A stretch of 64,000 bases of DNA from Roseomonas marmotae (GCF_017654485.1 NZ_CP061091.1:2300501-2364500), one strand, 5' to 3'; numbered from the stretch's first letter, positions 8,812 through 19,239 are shown. Translations and numbers: made by a program. The notes: generated by a model from the sequence alone, not told the origin.

Positions 8812-9381
8812 TCAAATCGGTGTCGTGTCATCTCGCGCGGGGCCGGGTGCTGCCCTGCCGGACCGAAAGACAAAGCGCCGGCTTAGCAAAAAGTTGCCGC
8901 CCAGGCCGGCGATTGAGCCGGCCGCGACGCCGATGACGGGATGCGTATGGGCCAGCGCCCAGGTGCTCACCAGCAGACTGTAAGTGCCGTAATTGATGAC
9001 GAAACCAAAAAGATTGACCAGGAGGAACATGGCCCATTGCCGGCCGCGGCTGCTCCTGTCGGCGTCACGGAATGTCCATGCCCGGTTCAGTGCCCAATTG
9101 GCCGAGGCCGCCGTCAGGTAGGAAAGCGCCCGGCCCAGATAGAGACCGGCGCCGAGCGAGAGCGCCGCGTAGAGCGTGACAGTGTCGATCAGGAAGCCCA
9201 GGGTCCCGACCACGCCGAAACGGAAGAGTTCTCCGAACAAGCCCGCATGGCGTGGCGGGAGGCGGGAGAGAAGGGCGGGCAGGGGCATGCCCGGCGCATA
9301 GGCACTGATGGCCGTGCTGCCAAGAGGGGGAGGGGCCGATTCCCTCTTGCGCCTGCCTGGGGGCTCGGCTTCCCTCTTCAC
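8812..9381 (-). CDS. GtrA family membrane protein
   Basis: 189 residues in the longest frame. An in-frame Met at residue 32 (position 9288, MPLPALLSRL) is an equally plausible start because the preceding 31 residues are charged and unconserved-looking. Four membrane helices follow in the GtrA pattern: FRFGVVGTLGFLIDTVTLYA, a second around LGRALSYLTAASANWALNR, a third at AMFLLVNLFGFVINYGTYSLL, and a fourth before NFLLSRRFVF. GtrA proteins help translocate or handle polyprenyl-linked sugars for cell-surface glycosylation. The motif NWALNRAWTF is strongly typical. The gene stands alone between the secretion operon and the divergent peptide ABC operon, without a neighbouring glycosyltransferase. 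Confidence 0.8.
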   Translation of the reverse strand: MKREAEPPGRRKRESAPPPLGSTAISAYAPGMPLPALLSRLPPRHAGLFGELFRFGVVGTLGFLIDTVTLYAALSLGAGLYLGRALSYLTAASANWALNRAWTFRDADRSSRGRQWAMFLLVNLFGFVINYGTYSLLVSTWALAHTHPVIGVAAGSIAGLGGNFLLSRRFVFRSGRAAPGPARDDTTPI

Positions 9382-9416
9382 AGATTCGGCAGAGCCCCGG
9401 GGGGGAGACCACGGAC

Positions 9417-11009
9417 ATGTTGAGACGGCAGTTATTTACCGGCGCCGCCGGCGCCGCCATGGGCTCGGCCCTCCCTCGCTTCGCGATCGCCCAGCGCGCC
9501 AATACGAGGCCGCTGAAGTTCATCGCGCAGGCCGATCTGGCCGTGGTCGATCCCATCGTGACCACCGCCTATGTCAGCCGGAACCATGCCTATATGGTCT
9601 GGGACACGCTGTACGGCTTCGACGAGAATTACCGGCCCCAGCCGCAGATGGTGGATGGCCATACCGTCGATGAGGACGGCAGGCGCGTCACCATGACGTT
9701 GCGCGACGGGCTCAAATTCCATGACGGGGAGCCGGTGCGCGCGCGCGACGCGGTAGCCTCGATCCGCCGCTGGGGCGCGCGGGACGCGCTGGGCCAGGTG
9801 CTGTTCTCGGTACTGGACGAACTCTCGGCGCCCGACGACAGGACCATCCTGTTCCGCCTGAGGAGGCCCTTCCCGCTGCTGTTCGAGGCGCTGGCGAAGC
9901 CTTCGACCCCCGTCTGCTTCATCATGCCGGAGCGGCTGGCGAAGAGCGACCCTGGAACCCCGGTCACGGAGGTCGTCGGCTCAGGGCCCTTCCGGTTCAA
10001 CCATAATGAGCGGGTCCCCGGCAGCCTCATCGTCTATGAGAAATTCGCCGGTTATGTGCCCCGCGCTGATGGGGTGGCGAGTTGGACCGCCGGGCCGAAG
10101 CACGTGCATTTCGACCGCGTCGAGTGGCATGTGATACCCGATGCCGCGACGGCCGCCGCCGCGCTCCAGAGCGGGGAGTTCGATTGGTGGGAGCAGCCGA
10201 CAGGCGACCTGCAGCCGGTTCTGCGCCGCTCCCGCGACATCGTCCTGGAGAATCCGGACCCGACCGGGCTCTGCGGTATGGCGCGCTTCAACCACCTGCA
10301 CCCGCCCTTCAATAACCCGGCGATCCGCCGGGCTCTGCTGGGGGCGGTCAGCCAGGAAGACTACATGACGGCGGTGATCGGCACCGACCGGAGCCTCTGG
10401 CGCGACCAGGTGGGCTTCTTCCCGCCGGAGACGCCGCTGGCGAGCGATGCCGGGATGGAGGCGCTGACCAGCCCGCGCGACTATGAGAAGGTCAAGCGGG
10501 ATCTGGCCGCTGCCGGATATAACGGCGAGAAGGTGGTGCTGATCGCGGCCAGCGACTTCCCCTCGTTGAACGCCCTGGCGCAGGTCGGCAACGACATGCT
10601 GGTGAAGTCCGGCATGAATGTGGACTTCATCACCGCCGACTGGGGCACGGTGGTCCAGCGGCGCGCGAGCCGGGAGGCGCCGGAGAAGGGCGGGTGGAGC
10701 ATGTTCTTCACCTTCTGGTCCGGGCTGGACATGTTCAATCCCGGCGTCCAGCAGGCCCTGCGCGGCCATGGGCAGGCGGCCTGGTTCGGCTGGCCAACCG
10801 CACCGAAGCTGGAAGAGCTCCGCACCGCCTGGTTCGAGGCCCCAGACCCGGAGGCGCAGAAAGAGGTGGGCCGGCAGATCCAGCTGCAGGCCTTCCAGGA
10901 CGTCCCCTATCTGCCCGTCGGGCAATATTTCCAGGCAACGGCCTATCGGCGGGACCTGACTGGCGTCCTGAAGGGCCTGCCCCTGTTCTGGAACGTTCGC
11001 CGCGCCTGA
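9417..11009 (+). CDS. ABC transporter substrate-binding protein, family 5 (peptide/nickel type), Tat-type signal
   Basis: 530 residues. The N-terminus MLRRQLFTGAAGAAMGSA, ending at an AIAQR junction, is a twin-arginine-like signal peptide. The body is a family 5 solute-binding protein: early PLKFIAQADLAVVDPI, VWDTLYGFDENYRPQPQMVDGH, LRDGLKFHDGEPV and DVPYLPVGQY near the end. GGGGGAG at 9401-9407 supports the ATG at 9417. It is the first gene of an oligopeptide-type uptake operon (binding protein, second binding protein, two permeases, two ATPases). It is separated from the second binding protein by 171 bp containing a 9-bp-stem hairpin, so the two may be expressed at different levels. Substrate unknown. 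Confidence 0.88.
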   Translation: MLRRQLFTGAAGAAMGSALPRFAIAQRANTRPLKFIAQADLAVVDPIVTTAYVSRNHAYMVWDTLYGFDENYRPQPQMVDGHTVDEDGRRVTMTLRDGLKFHDGEPVRARDAVASIRRWGARDALGQVLFSVLDELSAPDDRTILFRLRRPFPLLFEALAKPSTPVCFIMPERLAKSDPGTPVTEVVGSGPFRFNHNERVPGSLIVYEKFAGYVPRADGVASWTAGPKHVHFDRVEWHVIPDAATAAAALQSGEFDWWEQPTGDLQPVLRRSRDIVLENPDPTGLCGMARFNHLHPPFNNPAIRRALLGAVSQEDYMTAVIGTDRSLWRDQVGFFPPETPLASDAGMEALTSPRDYEKVKRDLAAAGYNGEKVVLIAASDFPSLNALAQVGNDMLVKSGMNVDFITADWGTVVQRRASREAPEKGGWSMFFTFWSGLDMFNPGVQQALRGHGQAAWFGWPTAPKLEELRTAWFEAPDPEAQKEVGRQIQLQAFQDVPYLPVGQYFQATAYRRDLTGVLKGLPLFWNVRRA

Positions 11010-11041
11010 GCCACGGCTTTGCCGTTTCCGTGGGCAGTGAC

Positions 11042-11064
11042 GGCGGCTCCTTAGCGGAGCCGCC
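11042..11064 (+). terminator. hairpin between the two binding-protein genes
   Basis: A perfect 9-bp stem (GGCGGCTCC at 11042-11050 with GGAGCCGCC at 11056-11064) encloses a 5-base loop, 32 bp after the first binding-protein gene. The T-tract is weak, so it may be a partial terminator or an mRNA-stabilising hairpin within the operon. Confidence 0.45.
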
Positions 11065-11180
11065 CCTCTGCTTCGTTGAAGCTCCGCAATGCTGTCTCCT
11101 GGCACGGCCTGTGCTTGGCCATCGTGACACCGGCCATGCATTTCGCATGGCGCAGGGGCTTCGGCAGGGAGCGTACGACC

Positions 11181-12782
11181 ATGGAGAGAAGGACTTTTCT
11201 CAAGGCGGCAGTCATTGGCGGGGTGGCGGCATCGGCGGGGGGTGTCGCGATGCCGGCCCTGTCGCAAGGCGCCGCGGCGCGGACGCTCCGCTTCGTGCCT
11301 CAGGCCAACCTGGCCAATTTCGATCCGATCTGGGGCACGCAGTATGTGGTGCGGAATGCCTCACTGCTGGTCTGGGACACGCTCTACGGTGTCGACGCCA
11401 ATATCGTGCCCCAGCGGCAGATGGTGGAATCCGAGGAAGTCTCGGCCGACGGCCTCACCTGGGTCTTCAGGCTGCGCCCCGGCCTGAAGTTCCACGACAA
11501 TACACCTGTGCTGGCGAAGGATGTTGTCGCCAGCCTGACCCGCTGGGCGGTGCGGGATCCCATGGGGCAGATGATCCGCAGCCTGCAGAACGAATTGGTC
11601 GCGGTCAATGACACCACATTCCGCTGGTCGCTGAAGGCGCCTTATCCGAAGCTTCTGCTCGCACTGGGCAAGAACAACGCGCCTTGTGCCTTCATTATGC
11701 CGGAGCGGATCGCCCGCACCGATCCTTTCCAGCAGATCACGGAGTATGTGGGTTCCGGACCTTTCCGCTTCGTGCGGGAAGAATGGGTGCCCGGGGCCAA
11801 GGCCGTCTTCGCCAAATTCGACGGATACGTGCCGCGCGACGAGGCGCCGAGCTGGCTGGCAGGCGGCAAGCGCGTCATGGTGGACCGGGTGGAATGGATG
11901 ATCATGCCCGACCCTGCCACAGCCTCCGCCGCCCTGCAGAACGGCGAGGTGGACTGGTGGGAGAACCCCATCGCCGACCTGGTTCCGATGCTCCGTGCGA
12001 ACCGCAACATCGAGGTGGACATCGCCGACCCTCTCGGGAATGTCGGCAGCTTCCGGATGAACCACCTCCATCCGCCCTTCAATGACCCGCGCGCCCGCCG
12101 TGCCGTCCTGATGGCGCTGGATCAGGAGGACTACATGCGGGCGCTGGTCGGTGACGATGAGAGGCTCTGGAAGGTGATGGGCGGGTTCTTCACGCCCAAT
12201 ACCCCTCTCTACAGCGAAGCCGGCGGCGAGATCCTGAAGGGCCGCCGCGACATCGATGGCGCCAGGAGGCTGGTGCGCGAAGCAGGCTACGACGGCCAGC
12301 CCATCACCATCCTGGTGGCGCAGGATCAGCCGATCACCAAGGCCTTTGGCGATGTCAGTGCCGACCTGCTGAAGCGTATCGGCATGACGGTGGATTTCGT
12401 GGCAACCGACTGGGGCACGGTCGGCGCCCGCCGCGCCGTCAAGTCTCCGCCGTCCCAGGGGGGGTGGCATATCTTCCACACCTGGCACGCCGGGGCCGAT
12501 TGCATCAATCCCGCCCCCTACACAGCCCTGCGCGCCAATGGCGAGAATGCCTGGTTCGGCTGGCCCAAGAGCGATGCCGTCGAGGCTGCGCGGGACGCAT
12601 GGTTCGCAGCCGAAGATCTGCCGGCCGAGCGGGCGGCGGTGGATAAAATGAACGCTGCGGCGGCAGATTTCGGACTTTTTGCGCCGACGGGATTCTTCTT
12701 GTCGTATCAGGCATGGCGTAAGAACATATCTGGTGTGGTAAAAGCGCCGGCGCCTTTCTTCTGGGGCGTCTCCAAAACCTGA
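11181..12782 (+). CDS. second ABC transporter substrate-binding protein, family 5, with clear Tat signal
   Basis: 533 residues from ATG 11181; the frame continues upstream, but only this start exposes the textbook twin-arginine motif RRTFLKA followed by a hydrophobic Ala/Gly stretch and AMPALSQGAAA. The mature protein parallels the preceding gene throughout (LRFVPQANLANFDPI, VWDTLYGVDANIVPQ, FRMNHLHPPFNDPRARRA, FVATDWGTV), so the two are paralogues from tandem duplication that have since diverged. Export folded by Tat suggests either cofactor binding or rapid folding in the cytoplasm. It lies 10 bp before the permease genes and is therefore the likelier constitutive partner of the transporter. 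Confidence 0.9.
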   Translation: MERRTFLKAAVIGGVAASAGGVAMPALSQGAAARTLRFVPQANLANFDPIWGTQYVVRNASLLVWDTLYGVDANIVPQRQMVESEEVSADGLTWVFRLRPGLKFHDNTPVLAKDVVASLTRWAVRDPMGQMIRSLQNELVAVNDTTFRWSLKAPYPKLLLALGKNNAPCAFIMPERIARTDPFQQITEYVGSGPFRFVREEWVPGAKAVFAKFDGYVPRDEAPSWLAGGKRVMVDRVEWMIMPDPATASAALQNGEVDWWENPIADLVPMLRANRNIEVDIADPLGNVGSFRMNHLHPPFNDPRARRAVLMALDQEDYMRALVGDDERLWKVMGGFFTPNTPLYSEAGGEILKGRRDIDGARRLVREAGYDGQPITILVAQDQPITKAFGDVSADLLKRIGMTVDFVATDWGTVGARRAVKSPPSQGGWHIFHTWHAGADCINPAPYTALRANGENAWFGWPKSDAVEAARDAWFAAEDLPAERAAVDKMNAAAADFGLFAPTGFFLSYQAWRKNISGVVKAPAPFFWGVSKT

Positions 12783-12792
12783 TCGGATCCTC

Positions 12793-13734
12793 ATGCTCGC
12801 CTATATCATCCGACGTATTCTGGCGACGATCCCAGTCATGGCGATCGTCGCGCTCTTTGTGTTCAGCTTGCTCTATCTGGCGCCAGGCGACCCTGCGGCA
12901 GTGATCGCCGGTGACCAGGCGACGCCCGCGGATGTCGAGCGTATCCGGGCAAGCCTCGGCCTGGACCGTCCCTTCCTTGTGCGCTTTGGCGAATGGTCCT
13001 GGCGGATCCTGCAAGGCGACCTCGGCCTGTCGATCTTCACCAACCTGCCGGTGACGCGGATGATCGCGCAGCGGATCGAGCCCACCCTGTCGCTGATGGT
13101 CGTGACGCTCATCCTGGCCGTGGGCATCGCCGTGCCGATGGGCGTGTTGGCGGCCTGGAAGTCGGGCTCCTGGCTGGACCGCCTGGTCATGGGCTTTGCC
13201 GTCCTCGGCTTCTCCGTGCCGGTCTTCGTGGTAGGCTATCTGCTCGCATATATCTTTGCGCTCCAACTGGACTGGCTGCCGGTGCAGGGATACACGCCCA
13301 TCTCCAACGGCGTTTGGCCGTGGCTGCAGAATCTGATTCTGCCGGCTGTGGCACTCGGCGGCGTCTATATCGCGCTGATCGCCCGCATTACCCGCGCGAC
13401 CATGCTGGAAATCCTGCAGCAGGACTATATCCGCACGGCCCGCGCCAAGGGCGCCGGGCAGCGCACCATCCTCTTCCTGCATGCGCTGAAGAATGCCGCG
13501 GTGCCCATCGTCACGGTCATCGGCATCGGCGTGGCGCTGCTGATCGGTGGTGCGGTGGTGACCGAGAGCGTCTTCGCCATCCCCGGCCTGGGCCGGCTGA
13601 CGGTGGACGCCATCCTGCGGCGGGACTATCCGGTCATCCAGGGCGTGATCCTGCTGTTCAGCTTCGTTTATGTGCTGGTCAATCTGCTGATTGACCTGAG
13701 CTACACTCTGTTCGACCCGAGGATCCGGTATTGA
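12793..13734 (+). CDS. peptide/nickel ABC transporter permease, DppB/OppB type
   Basis: 313 residues with six predicted membrane helices. The N-terminus [20 protein letters not shown] and the [16 protein letters not shown] loop are hallmarks of DppB-type permeases. The cytoplasmic EAA-like loop [18 protein letters not shown] contacts the ATPases. It forms one half of the inner-membrane channel of the operon. Its TGA overlaps the TTG start of the next permease by 4 bp (13731-13734). Confidence 0.92.
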   Translation: MLAYIIRRILATIPVMAIVALFVFSLLYLAPGDPAAVIAGDQATPADVERIRASLGLDRPFLVRFGEWSWRILQGDLGLSIFTNLPVTRMIAQRIEPTLSLMVVTLILAVGIAVPMGVLAAWKSGSWLDRLVMGFAVLGFSVPVFVVGYLLAYIFALQLDWLPVQGYTPISNGVWPWLQNLILPAVALGGVYIALIARITRATMLEILQQDYIRTARAKGAGQRTILFLHALKNAAVPIVTVIGIGVALLIGGAVVTESVFAIPGLGRLTVDAILRRDYPVIQGVILLFSFVYVLVNLLIDLSYTLFDPRIRY

Positions 13735-14645
13735 GCACCAGCGCCCTTCCTCCCGGGGGAATCCCCGCGGCCGCCCCAGAACTGCCGGACATCCTGCCCG
13801 ATCGCCGTGCGCGAAAGGGTGCCATCGGCTTCCTGATGCGCTACCCGACCATCGCCATCGGTGGCTTTTTGCTGCTGCTGATGGTGGCCGTCGCCATCTT
13901 CGCCCCCTACCTCTGGACCAAGGACCCCACGGCCCTGGCGCCGGCGATGCGTACGCGCGATCCCTCCGGGCGCTGGTGGTTCGGCACGGACATGCTGGGG
14001 CGTGACGTCTATTCCCGCGTCCTCTACGGCGCCCGCGTCTCGCTCACCGTGGGCTTCGGTGTCGCCATCGCGTCCTCTATCGTGGGGCTGGCGATCGGGC
14101 TGGTGGCCGGCTTCATCCGCGTGGCTGACAGCATCATCATGCGGATCATGGACGGGCTGATGTCCATCCCGTCCATCCTGCTGGCCATCGCGCTGATGGC
14201 ACTGACGCGGGGCTCGGTCGGCAATGTTATCCTCGCCATCACGGTGGCTGAGATTCCACGCGTGTCCCGCCTTGTCCGTGGCGTCGTGCTGAGCCTGAGG
14301 GAGCAGCCTTATGTGGAGGCCGCCGTCGCCTCCGGCACCCGCACGCCCGTTATCATCTGGCGGCACATCCTGCCCAATACCCTGGCGCCGATGACGGTGC
14401 AGGCAACCTATATCTGCGCCAGCGCCATGATCGCCGAAGCCATCCTGAGCTTCATCGGCGCGGGCACGCCGCCGATCATCCCCTCCTGGGGCAATATCAT
14501 GGCCGAGGGCCGGGCCCTTTGGCAGGTGAAGCCGTATATCGTCTTCTTCCCCGCCATCTTCCTTTCCATCACCGTGCTGGCGGTGAACCTGCTGGGCGAT
14601 GGCCTGCGGGATTCGCTCGACCCGCGCCTTGCCAAGCGGGTGTGA
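13731..14645 (+). CDS. peptide/nickel ABC transporter permease, DppC/OppC type
   Basis: 304 residues starting at TTG 13731, which overlaps the upstream stop codon by 4 bp. DppC features are a cytoplasmic Pro/Ala-rich N-terminus, a first helix at about 40-60 ([20 protein letters not shown]), the periplasmic [20 protein letters not shown] motif, the transport EAA-type loop with [22 protein letters not shown], and a terminal [13 protein letters not shown]. It pairs with the DppB-type subunit. The coupled start without its own obvious ribosome site implies re-initiation after the upstream gene. Confidence 0.92.
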   Translation: MSTSALPPGGIPAAAPELPDILPDRRARKGAIGFLMRYPTIAIGGFLLLLMVAVAIFAPYLWTKDPTALAPAMRTRDPSGRWWFGTDMLGRDVYSRVLYGARVSLTVGFGVAIASSIVGLAIGLVAGFIRVADSIIMRIMDGLMSIPSILLAIALMALTRGSVGNVILAITVAEIPRVSRLVRGVVLSLREQPYVEAAVASGTRTPVIIWRHILPNTLAPMTVQATYICASAMIAEAILSFIGAGTPPIIPSWGNIMAEGRALWQVKPYIVFFPAIFLSITVLAVNLLGDGLRDSLDPRLAKRV

Positions 14646-14649
14646 TCTG

Positions 14650-15635
14650 ATGGCTCTGCTCGAAGTCGAAAACCTCCAGACCCATTTCGCGACCGCCGAC
14701 GGTGTGAACCGTGCGGTGGATGGCCTCTCCTTCTCCGTGGAGGCGGGGGAGACGGTCGCCATCGTCGGTGAGTCCGGCTGCGGCAAATCCGTCACCTCCA
14801 TGTCCATCCTGCGGCTGATCCCGGAGCCGCCGGGCAAAATCGCCGGCTCCATCCGCTTCAATGGCAAGGACCTGCTGAAGCTCTCAGAGCGCGAGATGCG
14901 CGCCATCCGCGGCAACGAGATCAGCATGATCTTCCAGGAGCCGATGACCTCGCTGAACCCGGTGCTGTCCGTCGCCCAGCAGATCGGTGAGGCACTGCGC
15001 CTGCACCAGGGGTTGAACAAGCGGGAAGCTGAGGCAAGGGCGGTGGAGATGCTGCGCCTCGTCGGCATCCCCGCGCCCGAGAAGCGTGTGAAGGACTACC
15101 CGCACCAGCTCTCCGGCGGCATGCGGCAGCGCGTGATGATCGCCATCGCCCTGGCCTGCAACCCGAAGCTGCTCATCGCGGATGAGCCGACGACCGCGCT
15201 CGACGTGACGATCCAGGCGCAGATCCTCGACCTGATGCGCGATCTGAAGCGTCGTGTCGGTGCGGCCATCGTCCTGATCACCCATGATCTCGGCGTGGTG
15301 GCCGAGGTCGCGGAGCGGGTGATCGTGATGTATGCCGGCCGCAAGGTGGAGGAGGCGCCGGTTCGCGAACTCTTCAGCAATCCCAAGCACCCCTATACCC
15401 GCGGCTTGCTGGGCGCGGTGCCGAAGCTTGGCTCGTCACTGGATGGGGAGAGCACGCGCCTCGCTGAGATCCCGGGCCTGGTGCCGAGCCTCAAGAAGCG
15501 CATCCAGGGCTGCGTCTTCGCCAGCCGCTGCTCGCAATCGACCGAACTGTGCCTGGAAATCGCGCCGGCACTGGAGGAAAAGGCGCCTCGCCATACGGCC
15601 GCCTGCCATTACGCGGTAAAGGAGACCGTCGCGGC

Positions 15636-15639
<4 letters not shown>
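14650..15639 (+). CDS. peptide/nickel ABC transporter ATP-binding protein, DppD/OppD type
   Basis: 329 residues from ATG 14650, 4 bp after the permease stop; an upstream in-frame extension to 14599 lies inside the permease gene and is not used. Walker A GESGCGKS lies at about residue 40, the Q-loop at [13 protein letters not shown], the signature LSGGMRQRV near 154, Walker [13 protein letters not shown], and the H-loop VLITHDLG. The C-terminal oligopeptide extension has the family cysteine pattern ([14 protein letters not shown]), which in DppD/OppD-class proteins binds an iron-sulfur cluster. It powers uptake together with the next gene, whose ATG overlaps this stop by 4 bp. Confidence 0.93.
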
Positions 15640-16706
<1,067 letters not shown>

Positions 16707-16716
16707 GTTGTGGAGG

Positions 16717-16740
16717 GAAGGGGCTTCGGCCCCTTCTCTT
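16717..16740 (+). terminator. intrinsic terminator of the peptide ABC operon
   Basis: GAAGGGGC (16717-16724), a TTCG tetraloop and GCCCCTTC (16729-16736) form a perfect 8-bp stem, followed by TCTT. It lies 10 bp after the last ATPase gene. Confidence 0.75.
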
Positions 16741-16897
16741 GGCCTTCTTCTTGAGAACGCATCGCAATCGCAAATACTTCGGGAGATTAAAGGAAGTTCC
16801 GGCCGCAGGCCCGACTTGACGGCTAGCATAGGCTTGGATGAGGCTTGCTGCCTCAAGTCGCCGCGCGTCGCGGCGTATTCGCTTCGGAGGATGTGCC

Positions 16898-17401
16898 ATG
16901 CCGCAGGTCACCCTGACCGTAAACGGCCAGACCCATAAGGTCGAGGTCGAGGGCCGCACGCTGCTCGTCGAGTTGCTGCGGGAGAAGCTGCGCCTGACCG
17001 GAACCCATGTCGGCTGTGATACCAGCCAGTGTGGCGCCTGCGTGGTCCATATCGATGGCGACAGCGTGAAGGCCTGCACGATCCTGGCGGTCCAGGCGGA
17101 AGGTGCGGCGATCACGACCATCGAGGGGCTGGCCCAACCGGACGGTACCCTGCACCCGATGCAGGAGGCCTTCCGCGAATATCATGCGTTGCAGTGCGGC
17201 TTCTGCACGCCAGGCATGGTGATGAGCGCCATCGACCTGGTGCAGAAGAACCCCCAGGGCCTGACGGAACACGAGATCCGGGAGGGGCTGGACGGCAATA
17301 TCTGCCGCTGCACCGGCTACCATAACATCGTCAAGGCCATCGGGGCCGCGGCGGAAGTGATGCATGGCAAGCGCGCCGAACTGGCGCCGGCTGCTGGCTG
17401 A
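16898..17401 (+). CDS. Cox/xanthine dehydrogenase-type (2Fe-2S) small subunit
   Basis: 167 residues; ATG 16898 follows GGAGG at 16887-16891. The N-terminal plant-ferredoxin-like domain has C40, C45, C48 and C60, and the C-terminal four-helix domain has C100, C103, C136 and C138 (CGFCTPGM and CRCTGYHNI). Both clusters therefore look intact. In the family this subunit carries electrons from a molybdopterin large subunit to the FAD subunit. The next gene, 18 bp on, is the FAD subunit, but no large subunit follows. Substrate class (CO, aldehyde, purine, aromatic) cannot be told from this subunit. Confidence 0.93.
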   Translation: MPQVTLTVNGQTHKVEVEGRTLLVELLREKLRLTGTHVGCDTSQCGACVVHIDGDSVKACTILAVQAEGAAITTIEGLAQPDGTLHPMQEAFREYHALQCGFCTPGMVMSAIDLVQKNPQGLTEHEIREGLDGNICRCTGYHNIVKAIGAAAEVMHGKRAELAPAAG

Positions 17402-17419
17402 CGGACAGGAGCGCGCAAC

Positions 17420-18214
17420 ATGTATGATTTCGAATATCACCGGCCCACAAGTGTCGCCGACGCGGTGAAGATCCTGGCGGCGGACCCTGATGCCAAGCCG
17501 ATCTCCGGCGGCATGACGCTGCTGCCGGCGCTGAAGCACCGCCTCAATAAGCCGAGCGCCCTCGTTGACCTGGGGGGCATCGCGGAGCTGCGGGGCGTGA
17601 AGCGGGAAGGGGATGCGGTGGACATCGGCGCGATGGCCACGCATTACGAGGTTGCTACCGACCCGCTTGTGACGGAAGGCATCCCAGCGCTGGCAAGAAT
17701 GGCCGCGACCATCGGCGATACGCAGGTGCGTAACCGCGGGACCCTTGGCGGCAGCCTGGCCAACAACGATCCGGCGGCGGATTACCCGGCTGCAGCCCTG
17801 GCGCTGGGCGCGACCTTCATCACCAATCGCCGCAGCATTCCCGCCGATGACTTCTTCCTGGGCATGTTCACGACGGCGCTGGAGCCGGACGAGCTGCTGG
17901 TGGCCGTGTCTTTCCCGATCCCTCGGAAAGCCGGCTACGCGAAGCTGCGAAACCCTGCCAGCCGGTACTCCATGGCGGGTGTTTTCGTGGCGGACGGAGC
18001 GATGGGCGTGCGCGTCGGTGTGAATGGCGCCGGCCCCTGCGCCTTCCGTCAGACCGAGATGGAAGCAGCCTTGTCCGCCAACTGGTCGGCCGCAGCACTG
18101 GATGGTGTGAAGCAGTCGCCGAACGATCTGAACAGCGATATCCACGGCAGCGCCGAGTACCGCGCACATCTCGTGGGCGTCATGGCGAAGCGCGCCCTGG
18201 CCGACGCTGGCTAA
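17420..18214 (+). CDS. Cox/xanthine dehydrogenase-type FAD-binding medium subunit
   Basis: 264 residues. The FAD-binding PCMH fold is shown by KPISGGMTLLPALK (about 26-39) and TIGDTQVRNRGTLGGSLANN (about 96-115), with the C-terminal CO-dehydrogenase flavoprotein domain after about 170. Length is near the family norm (about 265-290). It forms the electron outlet of a three-subunit hydroxylase with the preceding (2Fe-2S) gene, 18 bp upstream. The catalytic molybdenum subunit is absent here: the next gene is a cold-shock protein behind a hairpin. Either the large subunit is encoded elsewhere or the pair serves a non-canonical complex. Confidence 0.92.
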   Translation: MYDFEYHRPTSVADAVKILAADPDAKPISGGMTLLPALKHRLNKPSALVDLGGIAELRGVKREGDAVDIGAMATHYEVATDPLVTEGIPALARMAATIGDTQVRNRGTLGGSLANNDPAADYPAAALALGATFITNRRSIPADDFFLGMFTTALEPDELLVAVSFPIPRKAGYAKLRNPASRYSMAGVFVADGAMGVRVGVNGAGPCAFRQTEMEAALSANWSAAALDGVKQSPNDLNSDIHGSAEYRAHLVGVMAKRALADAG

Positions 18215-18237
18215 GCCCCGGACAGCCAAGCTGAAGA

Positions 18238-18258
18238 CGGGGAGGCGAGGCCTCCCCG
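18238..18258 (+). terminator. hairpin after the FAD subunit gene
   Basis: A perfect 9-bp stem (CGGGGAGGC with GCCTCCCCG) has a GAG loop and starts 24 bp after the FAD subunit gene. No clear T-tract follows, so it may be a weak terminator or a 3'-end stabiliser. It marks the end of the two-gene unit. Confidence 0.5.
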
Positions 18259-18401
18259 CTGCTGGCGCGAGGGGCTGAAAAACGAGTTGAGTGACGGGAA
18301 TCCTATCGATTCGGCTGGCATTCAGCCCCGTGTGGTGCAAGGATGATGGTGCCGGTCCTGCATCCCGTCGGGCCGTGTGCTTTTTACGGATACGAGACGA
18401 A

Positions 18402-19208
18402 GTGTTGCCGGACAACGATTCGCAGGGTGGCACCGGGCCGATTGAGGCCGAGGTGAAGTGGTACAATGGTCGGAAGGGATTCGGCTTTGTGCTGGGCCCT
18501 GATGGCCAGGATGTGTTCTTCCACGCATCGGCACTGACCGAAGCAGGAATTGAACCCCCTGAGACCGGCGACAAGCTGGTCTGCGAGATTGGCTCGGATC
18601 GGCAGGGCCGCCGGCTGGTCATCAAGATCTTTGAGCGTAAGCTTGGCCCGGGCGGCGGCGACCGTCCGCCGCGCCGTGACTTCGGTGGCGACCGGTTCGG
18701 TGACCGCCCGCCGCGCCGCGATTTCGGTGGCGACCGCCCACCGCGCCGTGACTTCGGTGCCGGTGGCTTCTCCGGTGGCTTCGGCGATCGTCCGCCGCCG
18801 CGCCGCGACTTTGGTGGTGGCGACCGCTTCGGTGGTGGTGGCTTCGGCGATCGTCCGCCGCCGCGCCGCGATTTCGGTGGTGGCGACCGCTTCGGTGGCC
18901 CCGGTGGTGGTGACCGCTTCGGCAGCCCCGGTGGCTTCGGCGCGCCGCGCGCCTTCGGCGACCGCCCGCGCCGTGACTTCGGCCGTGATGAGGGTGGCCC
19001 GACCTACTCGGTCAACGGCACGGTCAAGTGGTTCGACCAGGTGCGGGGCTTTGGCTTCGTGACGCCGGATGATGGTGGACAGGACGTGTTCCTGCATTCC
19101 TCCGTGCTGCAGCGCGCCGGTAAGCAGGAAGTGCAGCAGGGCGAGAAGGTGGCCCTTGAGGTCAAGGACGGTCAGCGTGGCCGTCAGGCCGTGGTGATGA
19201 AGGACTAA
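18402..19208 (+). CDS. two-domain cold-shock protein with a repetitive Gly/Arg/Asp linker
   Basis: About 268 residues. The start is uncertain: GTG 18402 and TTG 18405 both fit just before the first domain, while the upstream extension to 18291 looks non-coding. Cold-shock domain 1 has VKWYNGRKGFGFV and VFFHAS (RNP1 and RNP2). Domain 2 at the C-terminus has VKWFDQVRGFGFV and VFLHSS. Between them about 125 residues repeat units such as DRPPPRRDFGGGDRFGG, an RGG-like disordered linker. The protein should bind single-stranded RNA or DNA. Paired cold-shock domains are common in alphaproteobacteria, but this linker is much longer than usual. A strong terminator follows, so the gene is probably monocistronic. 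Confidence 0.88.
   Translation: MLPDNDSQGGTGPIEAEVKWYNGRKGFGFVLGPDGQDVFFHASALTEAGIEPPETGDKLVCEIGSDRQGRRLVIKIFERKLGPGGGDRPPRRDFGGDRFGDRPPRRDFGGDRPPRRDFGAGGFSGGFGDRPPPRRDFGGGDRFGGGGFGDRPPPRRDFGGGDRFGGPGGGDRFGSPGGFGAPRAFGDRPRRDFGRDEGGPTYSVNGTVKWFDQVRGFGFVTPDDGGQDVFLHSSVLQRAGKQEVQQGEKVALEVKDGQRGRQAVVMKD
18655..18990 (+). repeat. in-frame repeats coding the cold-shock linker
   Basis: Imperfect tandem repeats inside the cold-shock gene. The core unit encodes (G)DRPPPRRDFGGGDRFGG and recurs with insertions and deletions of whole codons. Two copies around 18782-18895 are nearly identical at DNA level, indicating recent slippage or unequal exchange. Confidence 0.8.
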
Positions 19209-19239
19209 CCTTCACACTTCGTGAATGGTTTTGAGAGCC

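Noticed and set aside
18655..18990. Possible CRISPR-like array
   Set aside because: The repeats are in frame, vary in length by whole codons and have no unique spacers; they encode the cold-shock linker.
18384..19097. Minus-strand frame of about 237 codons rich in Ala, Thr and Arg
   Set aside because: It is the complement of the cold-shock linker repeats, not a protein.
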